Source of the DNA: Acidimicrobiaceae bacterium
GTDB taxonomy: Bacteria > Actinomycetota > Acidimicrobiia > Acidimicrobiales > Ilumatobacteraceae
Length of the DNA stretch: 33,286 bases
Direction: 5' to 3'
Assembly: GCA_947450115.1 (NCBI GenBank)
Contig: CANFUE010000018.1
Span: 1 to 33,286, forward strand
The first letter of the stretch is position 1. Each line of letters begins with the position of its first letter. Shown here piece after piece: positions 23,890 through 32,028 of the stretch. The notes beneath the pieces were generated by a model. The model did no database searches, had not been told where the DNA came from, and saw nothing but the letters and a program-made list of their open reading frames with translations. Made by a program: the position numbers and the translations under genes.

Positions 23890-24981
23890 TTACTCCAAAC
23901 GCTCAGCGGCTGTAGTGCTCGTGGCAATGAGTTTCTGCAACACCGCAGAAGCTTTACCTGAGTTAATAGATTCCTCAGCCAACATACGACCTTCGCCGAG
24001 CGATGCAGCAACTCCAGCAACATGTAGCGCTGCTGCAGCGTTCAACACCACGGTGTCGCGTGCAGCACCCTTTTCTCCGGCCAATACTGCACGAGCAATG
24101 CGTGCATTTTCAGTTGCGTCTCCGCCAACAATTGCCGACAGCGGTTGCGAGGAGAGACCAATGTCAAAACAGTCAACTTTCAATTCACTGATTTCACCAT
24201 TGCGCAATTGCATCACGAGCGCAGGGCCAGCAAGTGTGAGCTCATCAACACCACCTTGCGAGGTTCCGTTGCTTCCATGCACCACCCAAGCGGAAGTGAC
24301 TCCGCGCGAACCGAGAGCCTCAATCATCGGGCGCATCATCCATGGCGCTGCAACACCAACGAGCATGGAAGAAATAGGCGCAGGGTTTGCCATGGGCCCC
24401 AACAAATTAAATGCGGTGGAGATTCCTATTTCGCGCCGCGATGGCCCTGTGTAGCGAAATGCTGGGTGAAAACGAGCTGCAAGGCAAAAGCCCATACCGG
24501 CTTCATCAATACATTGCGCAACACCAACGGGGTCGAGTTCTATAGCTACACCGAGTTCTTCAAGCACGTCGGCTGCACCACATTTCGATGAAGCGGCGCG
24601 GTTCCCATGCTTGCATACCGGCACACCAGCGCCGGCCACTACCAATGAAGTGACCGTAGAAACATTAAAAGAATGACTTTGGTCGCCACCTGTGCCCACA
24701 ATGTCAATGGCGCGTTGAGCAAGTTCTGGTGCAAGGTCAACACGCTGACCAGCAGAGCGCACAGCGCGCAACATGCCTGACAGTTCAGTAGCTGTTTCAC
24801 CTTTGGCACGCAAAGCAACAATGAATGCAGTCATTTGAGACGCAGTTGCTTGCCCATTCAAAATGTCGGTAATTGCCGCTTCGGCAATATGAGGCTCAAG
24901 GTCATTTCCAGAAACAAGTGTTCCCAGTATTCCTGGCCACCCTCCGTACTGAGCAATATCGAGCGAATGCGAAGAAGTCAC
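23890..24981 (-). CDS. trpD: Anthranilate phosphoribosyltransferase
   Basis: TrpD joins anthranilate to PRPP in tryptophan synthesis. The 363-residue product has DIVGTGGDQSHSFNVST (PRPP loop), CKHGNRAASSKCGAADVLEELG, FHPAFRYTGPSRREIGISTAFNLLGPMANP (anthranilate site) and DELTLAGPA. The frame is open to 25071, but that would overlap whiB by 80 bp and add unconserved residues. The GTG at 24981, 10 bp after the whiB stop with GAGCGA before it, is the better start. No other trp gene is adjacent. Confidence 0.92.
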   Translation of the reverse strand: MTSSHSLDIAQYGGWPGILGTLVSGNDLEPHIAEAAITDILNGQATASQMTAFIVALRAKGETATELSGMLRAVRSAGQRVDLAPELAQRAIDIVGTGGDQSHSFNVSTVTSLVVAGAGVPVCKHGNRAASSKCGAADVLEELGVAIELDPVGVAQCIDEAGMGFCLAARFHPAFRYTGPSRREIGISTAFNLLGPMANPAPISSMLVGVAAPWMMRPMIEALGSRGVTSAWVVHGSNGTSQGGVDELTLAGPALVMQLRNGEISELKVDCFDIGLSSQPLSAIVGGDATENARIARAVLAGEKGAARDTVVLNAAAALHVAGVAASLGEGRMLAEESINSGKASAVLQKLIATSTTAAERLE

Positions 24982-24991
24982 TCGCTCATTC

Positions 24992-25237
24992 TTACGCAGA
25001 GCGACGTCGTTGACGCACAATGCGCCGACGTTCACGTTCGGTTGTGCCGCCCCACACGCCTTCTTTTTCACGACTTGCTAAAGCATGCTCCAAGCACGAC
25101 ACGCGTACATGGCAGGTATCGCACACCGCAATGGCGATTTCTACTTGCGCTTCGTCGCCCTCATCGGGGAAAAAGACCGCAGGATCGAGACCCTGACAGG
25201 CCCCTTTTTGTCGCCATGAAAGATCGATGACTGTCAC
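24992..25237 (-). CDS. WhiB-family Fe-S transcription factor
   Basis: An 81-residue Wbl protein. The four cluster-binding Cys are present (one near residue 14, then CDTCHVRVSC), followed by EGVWGGTTERERRRI (the G-V/I-W-G-G turn) and a basic C-terminus RRIVRQRRRSA for DNA binding. Wbl proteins carry an oxygen- or NO-sensitive [4Fe-4S] cluster and often bind the main sigma factor; they are almost restricted to Actinomycetota, which supports the taxonomic call. The start is a GTG with GGGGGAA 5 bases upstream. It lies 10 bp from trpD, an uncommon pairing. Confidence 0.93.
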   Translation of the reverse strand: MTVIDLSWRQKGACQGLDPAVFFPDEGDEAQVEIAIAVCDTCHVRVSCLEHALASREKEGVWGGTTERERRRIVRQRRRSA

Positions 25238-25251
25238 GTTGTTCCCCCACC

Positions 25252-25296
25252 GTGTTGCAGTTCACCCCGGAAAAGCCCCGGAATGTGTTCAGTTCA
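25252..25296 (-). repeat. Nested direct repeats upstream of whiB
   Basis: On the plus strand an octamer CCCCGGAA occurs at 25265-25272 and again at 25276-25283 (11 bp apart). They are flanked by GTGTTGCAGTTCA (25252-25264) and GTGTTCAGTTCA (25285-25296), which match except for one base gap. The block lies 15-60 bp upstream of the whiB GTG, so it may be an operator or part of its leader. I see no convincing -10/-35 to place the start site. Confidence 0.45.
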
Positions 25297-25390
25297 ACCT
25301 TTGCCAAGCATCCCCCGATGCGTGACGAACGTCTCACCTCGCCCACCTTACGTTGTGCTCTACAAGTAACGCAAACTCAAAGGGAAAGAA

Positions 25391-26017
25391 TTAACTATTG
25401 GCCTGGAGGTCTAAAAGCAGCTCTCCGACGGTGGAATCGGAAAGCTCCATTACTTCCAAATAGTTGGGGTGGATACAACGCAATTGCACCGGCCCACTGG
25501 CAAAAGCCACCACTTGTTCTGGGGTGAAATTGAAGTGGATGTAATGAACCGCAGCCGTGATGTCTTCTCGGGTGAGGGCAGCATCATGTTGAGCGTCGGT
25601 CACCGGGTGCACTTCGGTGCCATCGCTGAGCACCAGCACAATAGAGCGCTCGATACCCACCAATTTTGGTAGCCACTCGCGCATGGCCGCTTCAGTGGTG
25701 ATTTCAATAAAGACCGTGCAACTCAACTGACCTGGTTCTGGAATGAGCGGGTTATAAGCATTGAGCTCTTCGTACACGCCTTCATCGGTCAGAACTTTCT
25801 CGGCACGCAACATTTCTTGAATCTGCATCCACATGGTGTCTCTATTTTCAAAGAGCACCGTGAGGATGGTTCCGATTTCAACACGACGCTTGCGCTTCAG
25901 CTCTAAGACGCGTGCTTTTTCGGCAACGCGTACTTTTTCATAAGCACGCAGGTCGAGAATGTCGTCGATAACAAGTTTGCGTGAACCATTGTGAGATGGT
26001 GACAATACGGGGGGCAT
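25391..26017 (-). CDS. DUF3501 family protein
   Basis: 208 residues: KLVIDDILDLRAYEKVRVAEKARVLELKRKRRVEIGTILTVLFENRDTMWMQIQEMLRAEK matches the DUF3501 family start, with a conserved Arg/Glu-rich helix. The middle (VYEELNAYNPLIPEPGQLSCTVFIEI) and the C-terminal half (HYIHFNFTPEQVVAF) form an alpha/beta region. It has no membrane span or cluster Cys. The function is unknown. It follows the Fe-S protein by 23 bp with a strong GAGAGGA ribosome binding site, and this rubrerythrin, Fe-S protein, DUF3501 order recurs in other bacteria, implying a common redox task. Confidence 0.85.
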   Translation of the reverse strand: MPPVLSPSHNGSRKLVIDDILDLRAYEKVRVAEKARVLELKRKRRVEIGTILTVLFENRDTMWMQIQEMLRAEKVLTDEGVYEELNAYNPLIPEPGQLSCTVFIEITTEAAMREWLPKLVGIERSIVLVLSDGTEVHPVTDAQHDAALTREDITAAVHYIHFNFTPEQVVAFASGPVQLRCIHPNYLEVMELSDSTVGELLLDLQANS

Positions 26018-26040
26018 ATTTATCCTCTCTAATTTGGTTG

Positions 26041-27348
26041 TTATTTTTCTTCGGGAATTCCATAAGCGCGAGCAAGTAATTGCAACGGATGGCTTGGCGA
26101 TTTGCCTGTTTGTTCGGTAATAGCGGTGTTCGCCAAGTGGCAGTCACCAGCAATTTCATCGCCCTCAGCGGCTTCAATTTCATCGGCAAGCTTGCGGGCA
26201 ATAGGAATAGACATATCGGCATTTTCAGCGCGCAGGCCCCACATGCCGTCGATACCTGAACAGGTTTGGATGAGCTTGATTTTTGAACCGGTCAGTTTCA
26301 ACAAGTCACGACTCTTCATACCAATGTTTTGAGCACGCAAGTGACACGGTGCGTGATAGGTAATTTTTTCAGGCACTTCACCCACAAAATCGGTGTTGAG
26401 TTCAGTTCCTTCACCTTTATGCAAACGCATGAGGTACTCGGCCGCATCGTAAGTGTTTGCAGCCACGAGTTCAGCATCGGCTCCGCCGATGTAGTCGACA
26501 TAGTCTTTTTTCAATATGTAGCCACAGGTTGGCTGTGGCACAACAATGTCGTTTCCAGCACGCACTGCCGCGGCCAACGCCTCAACATTTTTTGCGCCTA
26601 CTTTTGTAAATTGGTCGACATCGCCGCTGTGCAAGTACGGAGCACCACAGCACGATGCGCCTTCGGCTAGCGAGCATTCAATGTTGTTCTTTTCATAAAC
26701 ATTGATGAGGTCTTTACCAATACCTGGCTCTTGGTACTCAACAAGACATGTGGGAAAGAGAGCAACTTTGCCTTGTTTTTTCGTCATCACCGGAGACACG
26801 TGCTTTTTGAACCATGTAGAAAAACGAGTTTTAGCAAAAGGTGGCAGGAGGCGTTGGCTGGAAACTCCAGAAGTTTTTTCCACCACTTTGCGAAGGAGAG
26901 ATCCGGCTTCGGCTCCCATAACAGCATTAGCAATTGGTGAGAAGGTGGTTGCCACTTTGCCGAGCGCGTCGGTGTGGCCCATCATGGTGGTGGTCATGCG
27001 CTTGCGCAGTGGTACTTGACCATTTGCTTGGCGCGTTGCATCGGCGCGCAGCATGAGCCGCGGAAAATCGAGTTCCCATTCATGCAGACCTGGAATATAG
27101 GGGCAGTTGATGTAACAGAGTTTGCATTGGAAACACTCGTCGACCACTTGGTCTTGTTGTGCTGGCGTCAAGCGCCCAGCATCTTGGTCGTCGTGAGCAT
27201 CGACATAAGAAAACAAAGTAGGAAATGACGTGCAGTACTTAAAGCACAAACGACATCCGTGGCAGAGGTCGTACACCCGGGTGAGTTCTTCGCGGAGGTC
27301 GGCCTCATTGAGATAGTTCGGATGATTTGGGTCGTACGTGATGGTCAT
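26041..27348 (-). CDS. GlpC/HdrD-like Fe-S oxidoreductase
   Basis: A 435-residue protein with two N-terminal ferredoxin motifs (CHGCRLCFKYC near 29-39; CFQCKLCYINCPY near 72-84). They are followed by two Cys-rich CCG-type domains (SCCGAPY near 238 with an upstream CLVEYQEPGIG, and APCHLRAQN with a later CSGIDG). This architecture is shared by GlpC (the Fe-S subunit of anaerobic glycerol-3-phosphate dehydrogenase), GlcF and HdrD. Here it lies in the rubrerythrin and DUF3501 unit, so an electron-transfer role in that module is more likely than a glycerol role. However, glpD lies just across the divergent promoter at 28400. Confidence 0.88.
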   Translation of the reverse strand: MTITYDPNHPNYLNEADLREELTRVYDLCHGCRLCFKYCTSFPTLFSYVDAHDDQDAGRLTPAQQDQVVDECFQCKLCYINCPYIPGLHEWELDFPRLMLRADATRQANGQVPLRKRMTTTMMGHTDALGKVATTFSPIANAVMGAEAGSLLRKVVEKTSGVSSQRLLPPFAKTRFSTWFKKHVSPVMTKKQGKVALFPTCLVEYQEPGIGKDLINVYEKNNIECSLAEGASCCGAPYLHSGDVDQFTKVGAKNVEALAAAVRAGNDIVVPQPTCGYILKKDYVDYIGGADAELVAANTYDAAEYLMRLHKGEGTELNTDFVGEVPEKITYHAPCHLRAQNIGMKSRDLLKLTGSKIKLIQTCSGIDGMWGLRAENADMSIPIARKLADEIEAAEGDEIAGDCHLANTAITEQTGKSPSHPLQLLARAYGIPEEK

Positions 27349-27386
27349 GTCATTTCCCTGCTTGCGTCGTTTTTATTGAAGTGAAG

Positions 27387-27419
27387 TTGTGGGACACAGG
27401 AGAAACCTGTGCCCCACAA
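27387..27419 (-). terminator. Strong 14-bp hairpin between rubrerythrin and the Fe-S gene
   Basis: The minus strand reads TTGTGGGGCACAGG, a 5-base loop TTTCT, then CCTGTGTCCCACAA. The two 14-base arms pair throughout with one G-U pair. It begins 16 bases after the rubrerythrin stop. No T-run follows, so complete intrinsic termination is doubtful. It more likely trims readthrough, protecting and boosting rubrerythrin mRNA relative to the genes downstream. Confidence 0.65.
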
Positions 27420-27435
27420 CGAGATGACACACTCT

Positions 27436-27852
27436 TTAGAGAGCGTCGAGACCCTGCTGGAAACGACCAGCGTGGCTCTTTTCTGCCTTTGCAAGAGTTT
27501 CAAACCAGTCGGCGATGTCGTTGAATCCTTCTTCGCGAGCTGTGCGTCCGAAACCTGGGTACATCTGTGTGTACTCATATGTTTCACCAGCAATAGATGC
27601 TTTGAAGTTCTCTTCGGTTTCGCCAATGGGCAAACCAGATGCTGGGTCGCCAACTTGTGCAAGGAAGTCGAGGTGACCATGTGCATGGCCGGTTTCGCCT
27701 TCAGCAACTGAACGGAAAAGTGCAGCTGCATCTGGGTAACCCTCAACGTCTGCCTTCTGTGCGAACCAGAGGTAGCGACGGTTTGCTTGGCTTTCACCAG
27801 CAAATGCTTCTTTCAGGTTTTCGTGTGTCTTGGTTCCGTTCAATCCGGCCAT
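27436..27852 (-). CDS. Rubrerythrin-like di-iron protein (no rubredoxin domain)
   Basis: Rubrerythrins are four-helix di-iron proteins that reduce hydrogen peroxide. The 138-residue protein has [52 protein letters not shown] and [11 protein letters not shown], supplying the Glu and His ligands of both E-x-x-H sites. It stops after the second E-x-x-H helix, lacking the C-terminal rubredoxin CxxC domain of classic rubrerythrin, so electrons must come from another protein; the adjacent Fe-S protein is a candidate. The strong AAAAAGGAG just upstream of the ATG suggests high expression. Confidence 0.9.
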   Translation of the reverse strand: MAGLNGTKTHENLKEAFAGESQANRRYLWFAQKADVEGYPDAAALFRSVAEGETGHAHGHLDFLAQVGDPASGLPIGETEENFKASIAGETYEYTQMYPGFGRTAREEGFNDIADWFETLAKAEKSHAGRFQQGLDAL

Positions 27853-27888
27853 GACGTCTCCTTTTTCTAGTTGTTATGGGTATTTCTC

Positions 27889-28311
27889 TTACGCAGATAG
27901 ATGCGCGCACTGAGCGCATTCACCTGAGAACACAATGCGAGTGCTATGCACCGCAAAACCTTCAACGTCACCTTCAAACCGCAAAGGCGTTTGATTGACA
28001 TAGACGTCGTGCACCACTCCGCACGTGCTGCACACCACGTGGTGATGGTCGTCAACATTGGGGTCGAATCGCACGGCGCCAGAGCCAAGGTCGATGTGCT
28101 GCACTTCGCCCATGGCACTCAATTCCGACAGAGTTTGGTACACCGTGCGCAACGAAATGCCGGGCATCTGCTCTGCGGCAACTTCATACAACGTTTCGGC
28201 CGTGGGGTGGGCCGTGTTGCCATTCAACAAGCGGAAAATGAGTTGGCGTTGTGGAGTGACTTTGTACCCCTGCTCACGAAAGCGGGCGACGAGCTCTTCT
28301 GGCGTTTTCAC
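27889..28311 (-). CDS. Fur-family metalloregulator (Fur/PerR/Zur type)
   Basis: A 140-residue Fur-family repressor. It has an N-terminal winged helix with VTPQRQLIFRLL and ISLRTVYQTLSELSAMG (recognition helix), then DHHHVVCSTCG (metal site plus first Cys pair) and CAQC near the C-terminus (second Cys pair), making the structural zinc site. PerR, Fur and Zur cannot be separated safely. The rubrerythrin directly downstream argues for PerR-like peroxide sensing. The start is a GTG. It is divergent from glpD, with an inverted repeat between them (28329-28354). Confidence 0.9.
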   Translation of the reverse strand: MKTPEELVARFREQGYKVTPQRQLIFRLLNGNTAHPTAETLYEVAAEQMPGISLRTVYQTLSELSAMGEVQHIDLGSGAVRFDPNVDDHHHVVCSTCGVVHDVYVNQTPLRFEGDVEGFAVHSTRIVFSGECAQCAHLSA

Positions 28312-28328
28312 ACTGCCAAAATTAACCT

Positions 28329-28354
28329 CACGACCTGCTAATCAACAAGTCGTG
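28329..28354. promoter_or_regulatory. Inverted repeat in the Fur-family/glpD divergent interval, probable operator
   Basis: The 9-base arms CACGACCTG (28329-28337) and CAAGTCGTG (28346-28354) match with one mismatch, separated by the 8-base ctaatcaa. It sits 17 bp from the regulator's GTG and 45 bp from the glpD ATG, where a repressor could control both directions. It is GC-richer than classic Fur or PerR boxes, so the binding protein is uncertain: the Fur-family protein itself or a glycerol regulator. Confidence 0.55.
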
Positions 28355-28399
28355 CTAACTAACAGAGTATGCGAAATGCGTCACAAGTAGGATCTACTC

Positions 28400-30109
28400 A
28401 TGAGTAACGCTGCCCCCTTGAGCGCCCCCATTCTTTCCCGAGCCAAAACACTGCAAAACCTTTCACAAGATGAATTCGATGTCGTGGTTATTGGTGGTGG
28501 CGTCACGGGTCTTGGCGTTGCAGTTGATGCAGCGAGCAGAGGTTTGCGAGTAGCACTTCTTGAACGTCACGACTTTTCATCTGGCACCTCATCGAAAAGT
28601 TCAAAGCTCATTCACGGCGGACTGCGCTACTTGCAACAAGGCGATGTGCGCTTGGTGTACGAAGCGCTCCATGAGCGGCGACGCCTGCGTTCCAATGCAC
28701 CGCATTTAGTGCAGGTACTCCCCTTCATGATTCCCATCGTCACCAAAGACGGCCTCATCAAAAAGAAAATTGCACGCGCCCTAGGTTCTGCATTGTGGAT
28801 GTACGACCTCACCGGTGGGTGGCGCATCGGAAAATTTCACCGCCGCTTAAATGCCAAAGCGGCTTACAAACACTTGCCCACAATGCCAAAAGATCGCCTT
28901 GCGTCTGCATATTTGTATTACGACGCTGCAGCAGACGACTCTCGTATCTGTATTGCACTTGCCCAAACCGCTGCGCAACAAGGCGCAACGCTTGCTAACT
29001 GGTGCAGCGTGATCGGTATTGAGAAAGATGCATCGGAAAATTTTCTCGTCCGAGCCCAAACGCAGGAGGGAAACGCTCTCACGGTAAAGGCAAAAGCAGT
29101 TGTTAACGCCTCTGGCGTATGGGCCGACGACGTGCGCAAACTTGACGAAGGAAAACACCCCTCATCTATTCGTCCTGCAAAAGGCGTGCACATCACTGTG
29201 CCGTGGAGCCTTGTGCGTAACGACATTGCTGTTGTCATTCCCGTTCCAAAAGACAAACGCAGTTTGTTTGTTGTTCCATGGGTCCCCAATGACGATGGCA
29301 CCTTTCAATACACCTACATCGGAACAACAGACACTGGGTACGACGGCCCAGCAGATAACCCGCAGTGCACGAAAGACGACATTGATTATGTTTTGCGAGC
29401 ATTGAACGCCAGCATTACCAACGAAGTAACACATAAAGACGTACTCGCAGTGTGGGCCGGGTTGCGTCCGCTGGTAAAGCCCGACGAAAATGAAAAAATT
29501 GGTGAACGCACTGCCGACCTATCGCGGCGCCACAGGGTGAGCACTTCAACCTCTGGGGTCATTACGGTCACGGGCGGGAAACTCACCACATACCGCGAAA
29601 TGAGCGAAGACACCATCGACGCGGTCATTGGTCAGTTGCATCTGTCGCACAGGAAGTACCGCTGCCGTACAAAAAATCTCGCCCTGCATGGCGCACGTGG
29701 TTACCGAGAATCAAAATCACGTACCGCCCCGCAACAACACCTTGCTCACCGTTTCGGTTCGTACACAACAGACATTGAAGCTCTCATCGCTGCTCAACCC
29801 GATCTTGCGTTACCTCTCATAGATGGGCTTCCCTACTTGCGCGCTGAAGCGATGTACGCAGTCACTCATGAAATGGCATACACGCTCGATGACGTTCTTT
29901 CGCGGCGTACACGAGCGCTTCTTTTCAATCGCACAGCAACAAAAAATGCAGCGCGCAGCGTGGCTGAACTCATCGCTCCACTTTTGCAATGGAATGAATC
30001 TGACATCAACAACCAAGTAGCACATTTCAACGGCATATGTGCCGACGAAGAAGCAGCCGGGTTAGTCACAGAATCTGAATTTCTCGCGTCGACGAAAGAG
30101 CAACCATGA
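28400..30109 (+). CDS. glpD: Aerobic FAD-dependent glycerol-3-phosphate dehydrogenase
   Basis: GlpD oxidises sn-glycerol-3-phosphate to dihydroxyacetone phosphate at the membrane, passing electrons to quinone. The 569-residue protein has the FAD-binding GGGVTGLGVAVDAASRG near 31-47, FSSGTSSKSSKLIHGGLRYL (the conserved substrate-side loop), VVNASGVWADDV, RPAKGVHI, YIGTTDTGYDG, WAGLRPLV and TGGKLTTYREM, followed by the C-terminal alpha-helical cap. AGGA lies 8 bases upstream of the ATG. It overlaps the next gene by 4 bases (ATGA), starting a four-gene plus-strand operon. With glpK at 17272 it completes glycerol to DHAP conversion. Confidence 0.95.
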   Translation: MSNAAPLSAPILSRAKTLQNLSQDEFDVVVIGGGVTGLGVAVDAASRGLRVALLERHDFSSGTSSKSSKLIHGGLRYLQQGDVRLVYEALHERRRLRSNAPHLVQVLPFMIPIVTKDGLIKKKIARALGSALWMYDLTGGWRIGKFHRRLNAKAAYKHLPTMPKDRLASAYLYYDAAADDSRICIALAQTAAQQGATLANWCSVIGIEKDASENFLVRAQTQEGNALTVKAKAVVNASGVWADDVRKLDEGKHPSSIRPAKGVHITVPWSLVRNDIAVVIPVPKDKRSLFVVPWVPNDDGTFQYTYIGTTDTGYDGPADNPQCTKDDIDYVLRALNASITNEVTHKDVLAVWAGLRPLVKPDENEKIGERTADLSRRHRVSTSTSGVITVTGGKLTTYREMSEDTIDAVIGQLHLSHRKYRCRTKNLALHGARGYRESKSRTAPQQHLAHRFGSYTTDIEALIAAQPDLALPLIDGLPYLRAEAMYAVTHEMAYTLDDVLSRRTRALLFNRTATKNAARSVAELIAPLLQWNESDINNQVAHFNGICADEEAAGLVTESEFLASTKEQP

Positions 30110-31620
30110 CACAACACACCCAGCCCACTGCCCCCATTGAGTTCTCCGGGTCAGCTGCATCGGCAACCTCACATTTTCCGACGCAAGCACGTGGATCCAT
30201 CAGCACAGAAGTAATGCATCGGCTTACATCTGCCTGCACCAGCAGCACCGATGCTGCAACACTCGCTGAAAGCGGGCGTGACTGGTGGCCGCTTTCTTTG
30301 TCGTGGGCACTGCGTAATGAAACTGCCGCACTGCCAAGCGTGGTGTGTCGGCCACGAAATACATCTGAGGTATCGGCAGTACTGCGTATTTGTAACGAAG
30401 AAAAAATTCCTGTTACCCCTGCCGGAGGACGCAGTGGTGTCACCGGCGCATCAGTGCCTCTCTATGGTGGCGTACTTCTTGATCTCACCTCTCTCCAAGG
30501 CATCAACGCAGTCGACGCAGTCTCGGGCATCGTCGAGGTACTTCCTGGCACCTTTGGTCCAGACCTCGAAGCCGAGTTAAATGCACAGCACAAACTCACA
30601 GTTGGGCACTACCCACAGTCGTTCGACATCTCGACCGTTGGCGGATGGATTGCCTGCCGCGGTGCTGGTCAATTTTCCACCCGTTACGGAAAAATTGAAG
30701 ACATGGTGGTGGGTCTTGAAGTTGTGCTCGCCGATGGAACAATCGTCTTAACTGGCGGCGCCCCTGCAGCAGCAGCCGGACCCGACCTCACTGAAGTATT
30801 TCTCGGTTCCGAAGGAACCCTTGGCGTTATTACGCGGGCGTGGCTACGCGCCCACCCGTTGCCCGAGTTCCGCGCAACAGCTGCCTACCGCTTCCCCACC
30901 TTTGCCAATGGCATTGAGGCATGTCGCCAACTTATTCGCGCCGGCGCTACTCCTGCAGTGCTGCGCTTGTACGACGGTAGTGAAAGCAAACGCTCCCACG
31001 ACGGTGACGGCATACAAGCAACACTTCTTGTTCTTGACGAAGGCAACAAGCAACTCGTGACGGCAACGTTGCAGATGGTGCAGCAGTATGCCGATGCAAA
31101 TGGTGCCATCGCTGCCGATACTGCACTCGTAGAGAAATGGCTTTCACATCGCAACGACACCAGTGCATTGCAGAGCCTCACCAAAAAAGGTTTCGTAGTA
31201 GACACCATCGAAGTTGCTGCACCCTGGAGCCAACTGATGCACGTCAACGATGCAGTAGTGCAGGCGATTCTCGCAGTTCCACACGCACGGAGCGCAACTT
31301 GCCACTTGTCGCACAGCTACCTCGACGGAGCATGTGTGTATTTTACCTTCGCTGCAACCCCGCCTGCAGAAGAGTTTGAAAACACCTACGTCGCACTATG
31401 GGACGCCGCACAAAATGCTGCTCTATGGGCGGGCGCAAACCTTTCGCACCATCACGGCGTCGGGCTCAACCGAAATCGCTTTATGAGTGAAGCCCTTGGA
31501 ACGGGCATGAAGGTTCTGCAGTCGCTCAAATCCACGCTTGATCCAAGCAATATTTTGAACCCCGGCAAATTGGGTCTGCGCAATGGGTCAAACGACGCAG
31601 CACTGTGGCCAATGCGCTAA
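30106..31620 (+). CDS. Alkylglycerone-phosphate synthase-like FAD enzyme
   Basis: A 504-residue VAO-family flavoprotein. It has the FAD PP-loop PAGGRSGVTGASVP, GGWIACRGAGQFSTRYGKIEDMVVGLEVVLADG, and GSEGTLGVITRAWLR. The C-terminal half matches alkylglycerone-phosphate synthase (AGPS): CHLSHSYLDGACVYFTF with the Tyr used by AGPS, SHHHGVGLNR with the active-site His triplet, and the family-wide LDPSNILNPGKL. AGPS swaps the acyl chain of acyl-DHAP for a fatty alcohol, making ether lipids. Translational coupling to glpD, which makes DHAP, fits that role. A D-lactate or glycolate dehydrogenase is the alternative, but the His triplet and Tyr favour AGPS. Confidence 0.8.
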   Translation: MTQHTQPTAPIEFSGSAASATSHFPTQARGSISTEVMHRLTSACTSSTDAATLAESGRDWWPLSLSWALRNETAALPSVVCRPRNTSEVSAVLRICNEEKIPVTPAGGRSGVTGASVPLYGGVLLDLTSLQGINAVDAVSGIVEVLPGTFGPDLEAELNAQHKLTVGHYPQSFDISTVGGWIACRGAGQFSTRYGKIEDMVVGLEVVLADGTIVLTGGAPAAAAGPDLTEVFLGSEGTLGVITRAWLRAHPLPEFRATAAYRFPTFANGIEACRQLIRAGATPAVLRLYDGSESKRSHDGDGIQATLLVLDEGNKQLVTATLQMVQQYADANGAIAADTALVEKWLSHRNDTSALQSLTKKGFVVDTIEVAAPWSQLMHVNDAVVQAILAVPHARSATCHLSHSYLDGACVYFTFAATPPAEEFENTYVALWDAAQNAALWAGANLSHHHGVGLNRNRFMSEALGTGMKVLQSLKSTLDPSNILNPGKLGLRNGSNDAALWPMR

Positions 31621-31629
31621 ACATAAGCA

Positions 31630-32028
31630 ATGAAAGACTTCGACACTCTTGCCTTGCAACAAGGGGCATCAGTTACCGCTCTCTTTGCCGTACCCCCCAC
31701 ACTCATTGCGCGATTCGTCATCGATAATTCCCAGCACCCCAGTGGATGGGCGCCATTTCTTTCCCTGCTTGCCATTTTCGGTTTTATTATTGGTAGCGGG
31801 GTTGCTGCGTGGCATCAACAACTCGGACGCCCTCTCATGCATGGTCTTGTTGCCGGAGTCGGAGTTTTTGTCGTGGTGCAAAGTTTTTTTCTCATCATTC
31901 GCATTGCTTCTGGCGGTGAAGTACGCGTGAGCAGAATCATTACCGCATTCGCACTCGCACTATTTGCCAGCATTTTCGGTGGCGTGCTCGGAAGTCTTAT
32001 GCAGAACTCAGGAGTGCGACCCAAATGA
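31630..32028 (+). CDS. Small membrane protein with four predicted helices, unknown
   Basis: 132 residues with four hydrophobic segments (about 13-30, 41-60, 69-90 and 100-123); short loops include a His/Gln stretch (AAWHQQLGRPLMHG). The segment GRPLMHGLVAGVGVFVVVQSFFLIIR is the most distinctive. The gene starts 9 bp after the synthase-like gene and overlaps the kinase gene by 4 bases. I do not recognise a family. Its operon position suggests a role with the lipid or carbohydrate substrates of its neighbours, for example uptake facilitation or membrane assembly (inference). Confidence 0.75.
   Translation: MKDFDTLALQQGASVTALFAVPPTLIARFVIDNSQHPSGWAPFLSLLAIFGFIIGSGVAAWHQQLGRPLMHGLVAGVGVFVVVQSFFLIIRIASGGEVRVSRIITAFALALFASIFGGVLGSLMQNSGVRPK

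Noticed and set aside
23615-24454. A 279-codon plus-strand open frame opposite trpD and thrB
   Set aside because: The minus strand encodes trpD and thrB with all family motifs across the same bases; the plus frame has no recognisable domain and is a shadow.
24982-25071. A longer N-terminus for trpD
   Set aside because: It would overlap whiB by 80 bp and precede the family start with unconserved sequence.
26041-27348. Naming the Fe-S gene glpC because glpD is nearby
   Set aside because: It is on the other strand in a rubrerythrin/DUF3501 unit, and the glpD here is the aerobic single-subunit type, which does not need GlpC.
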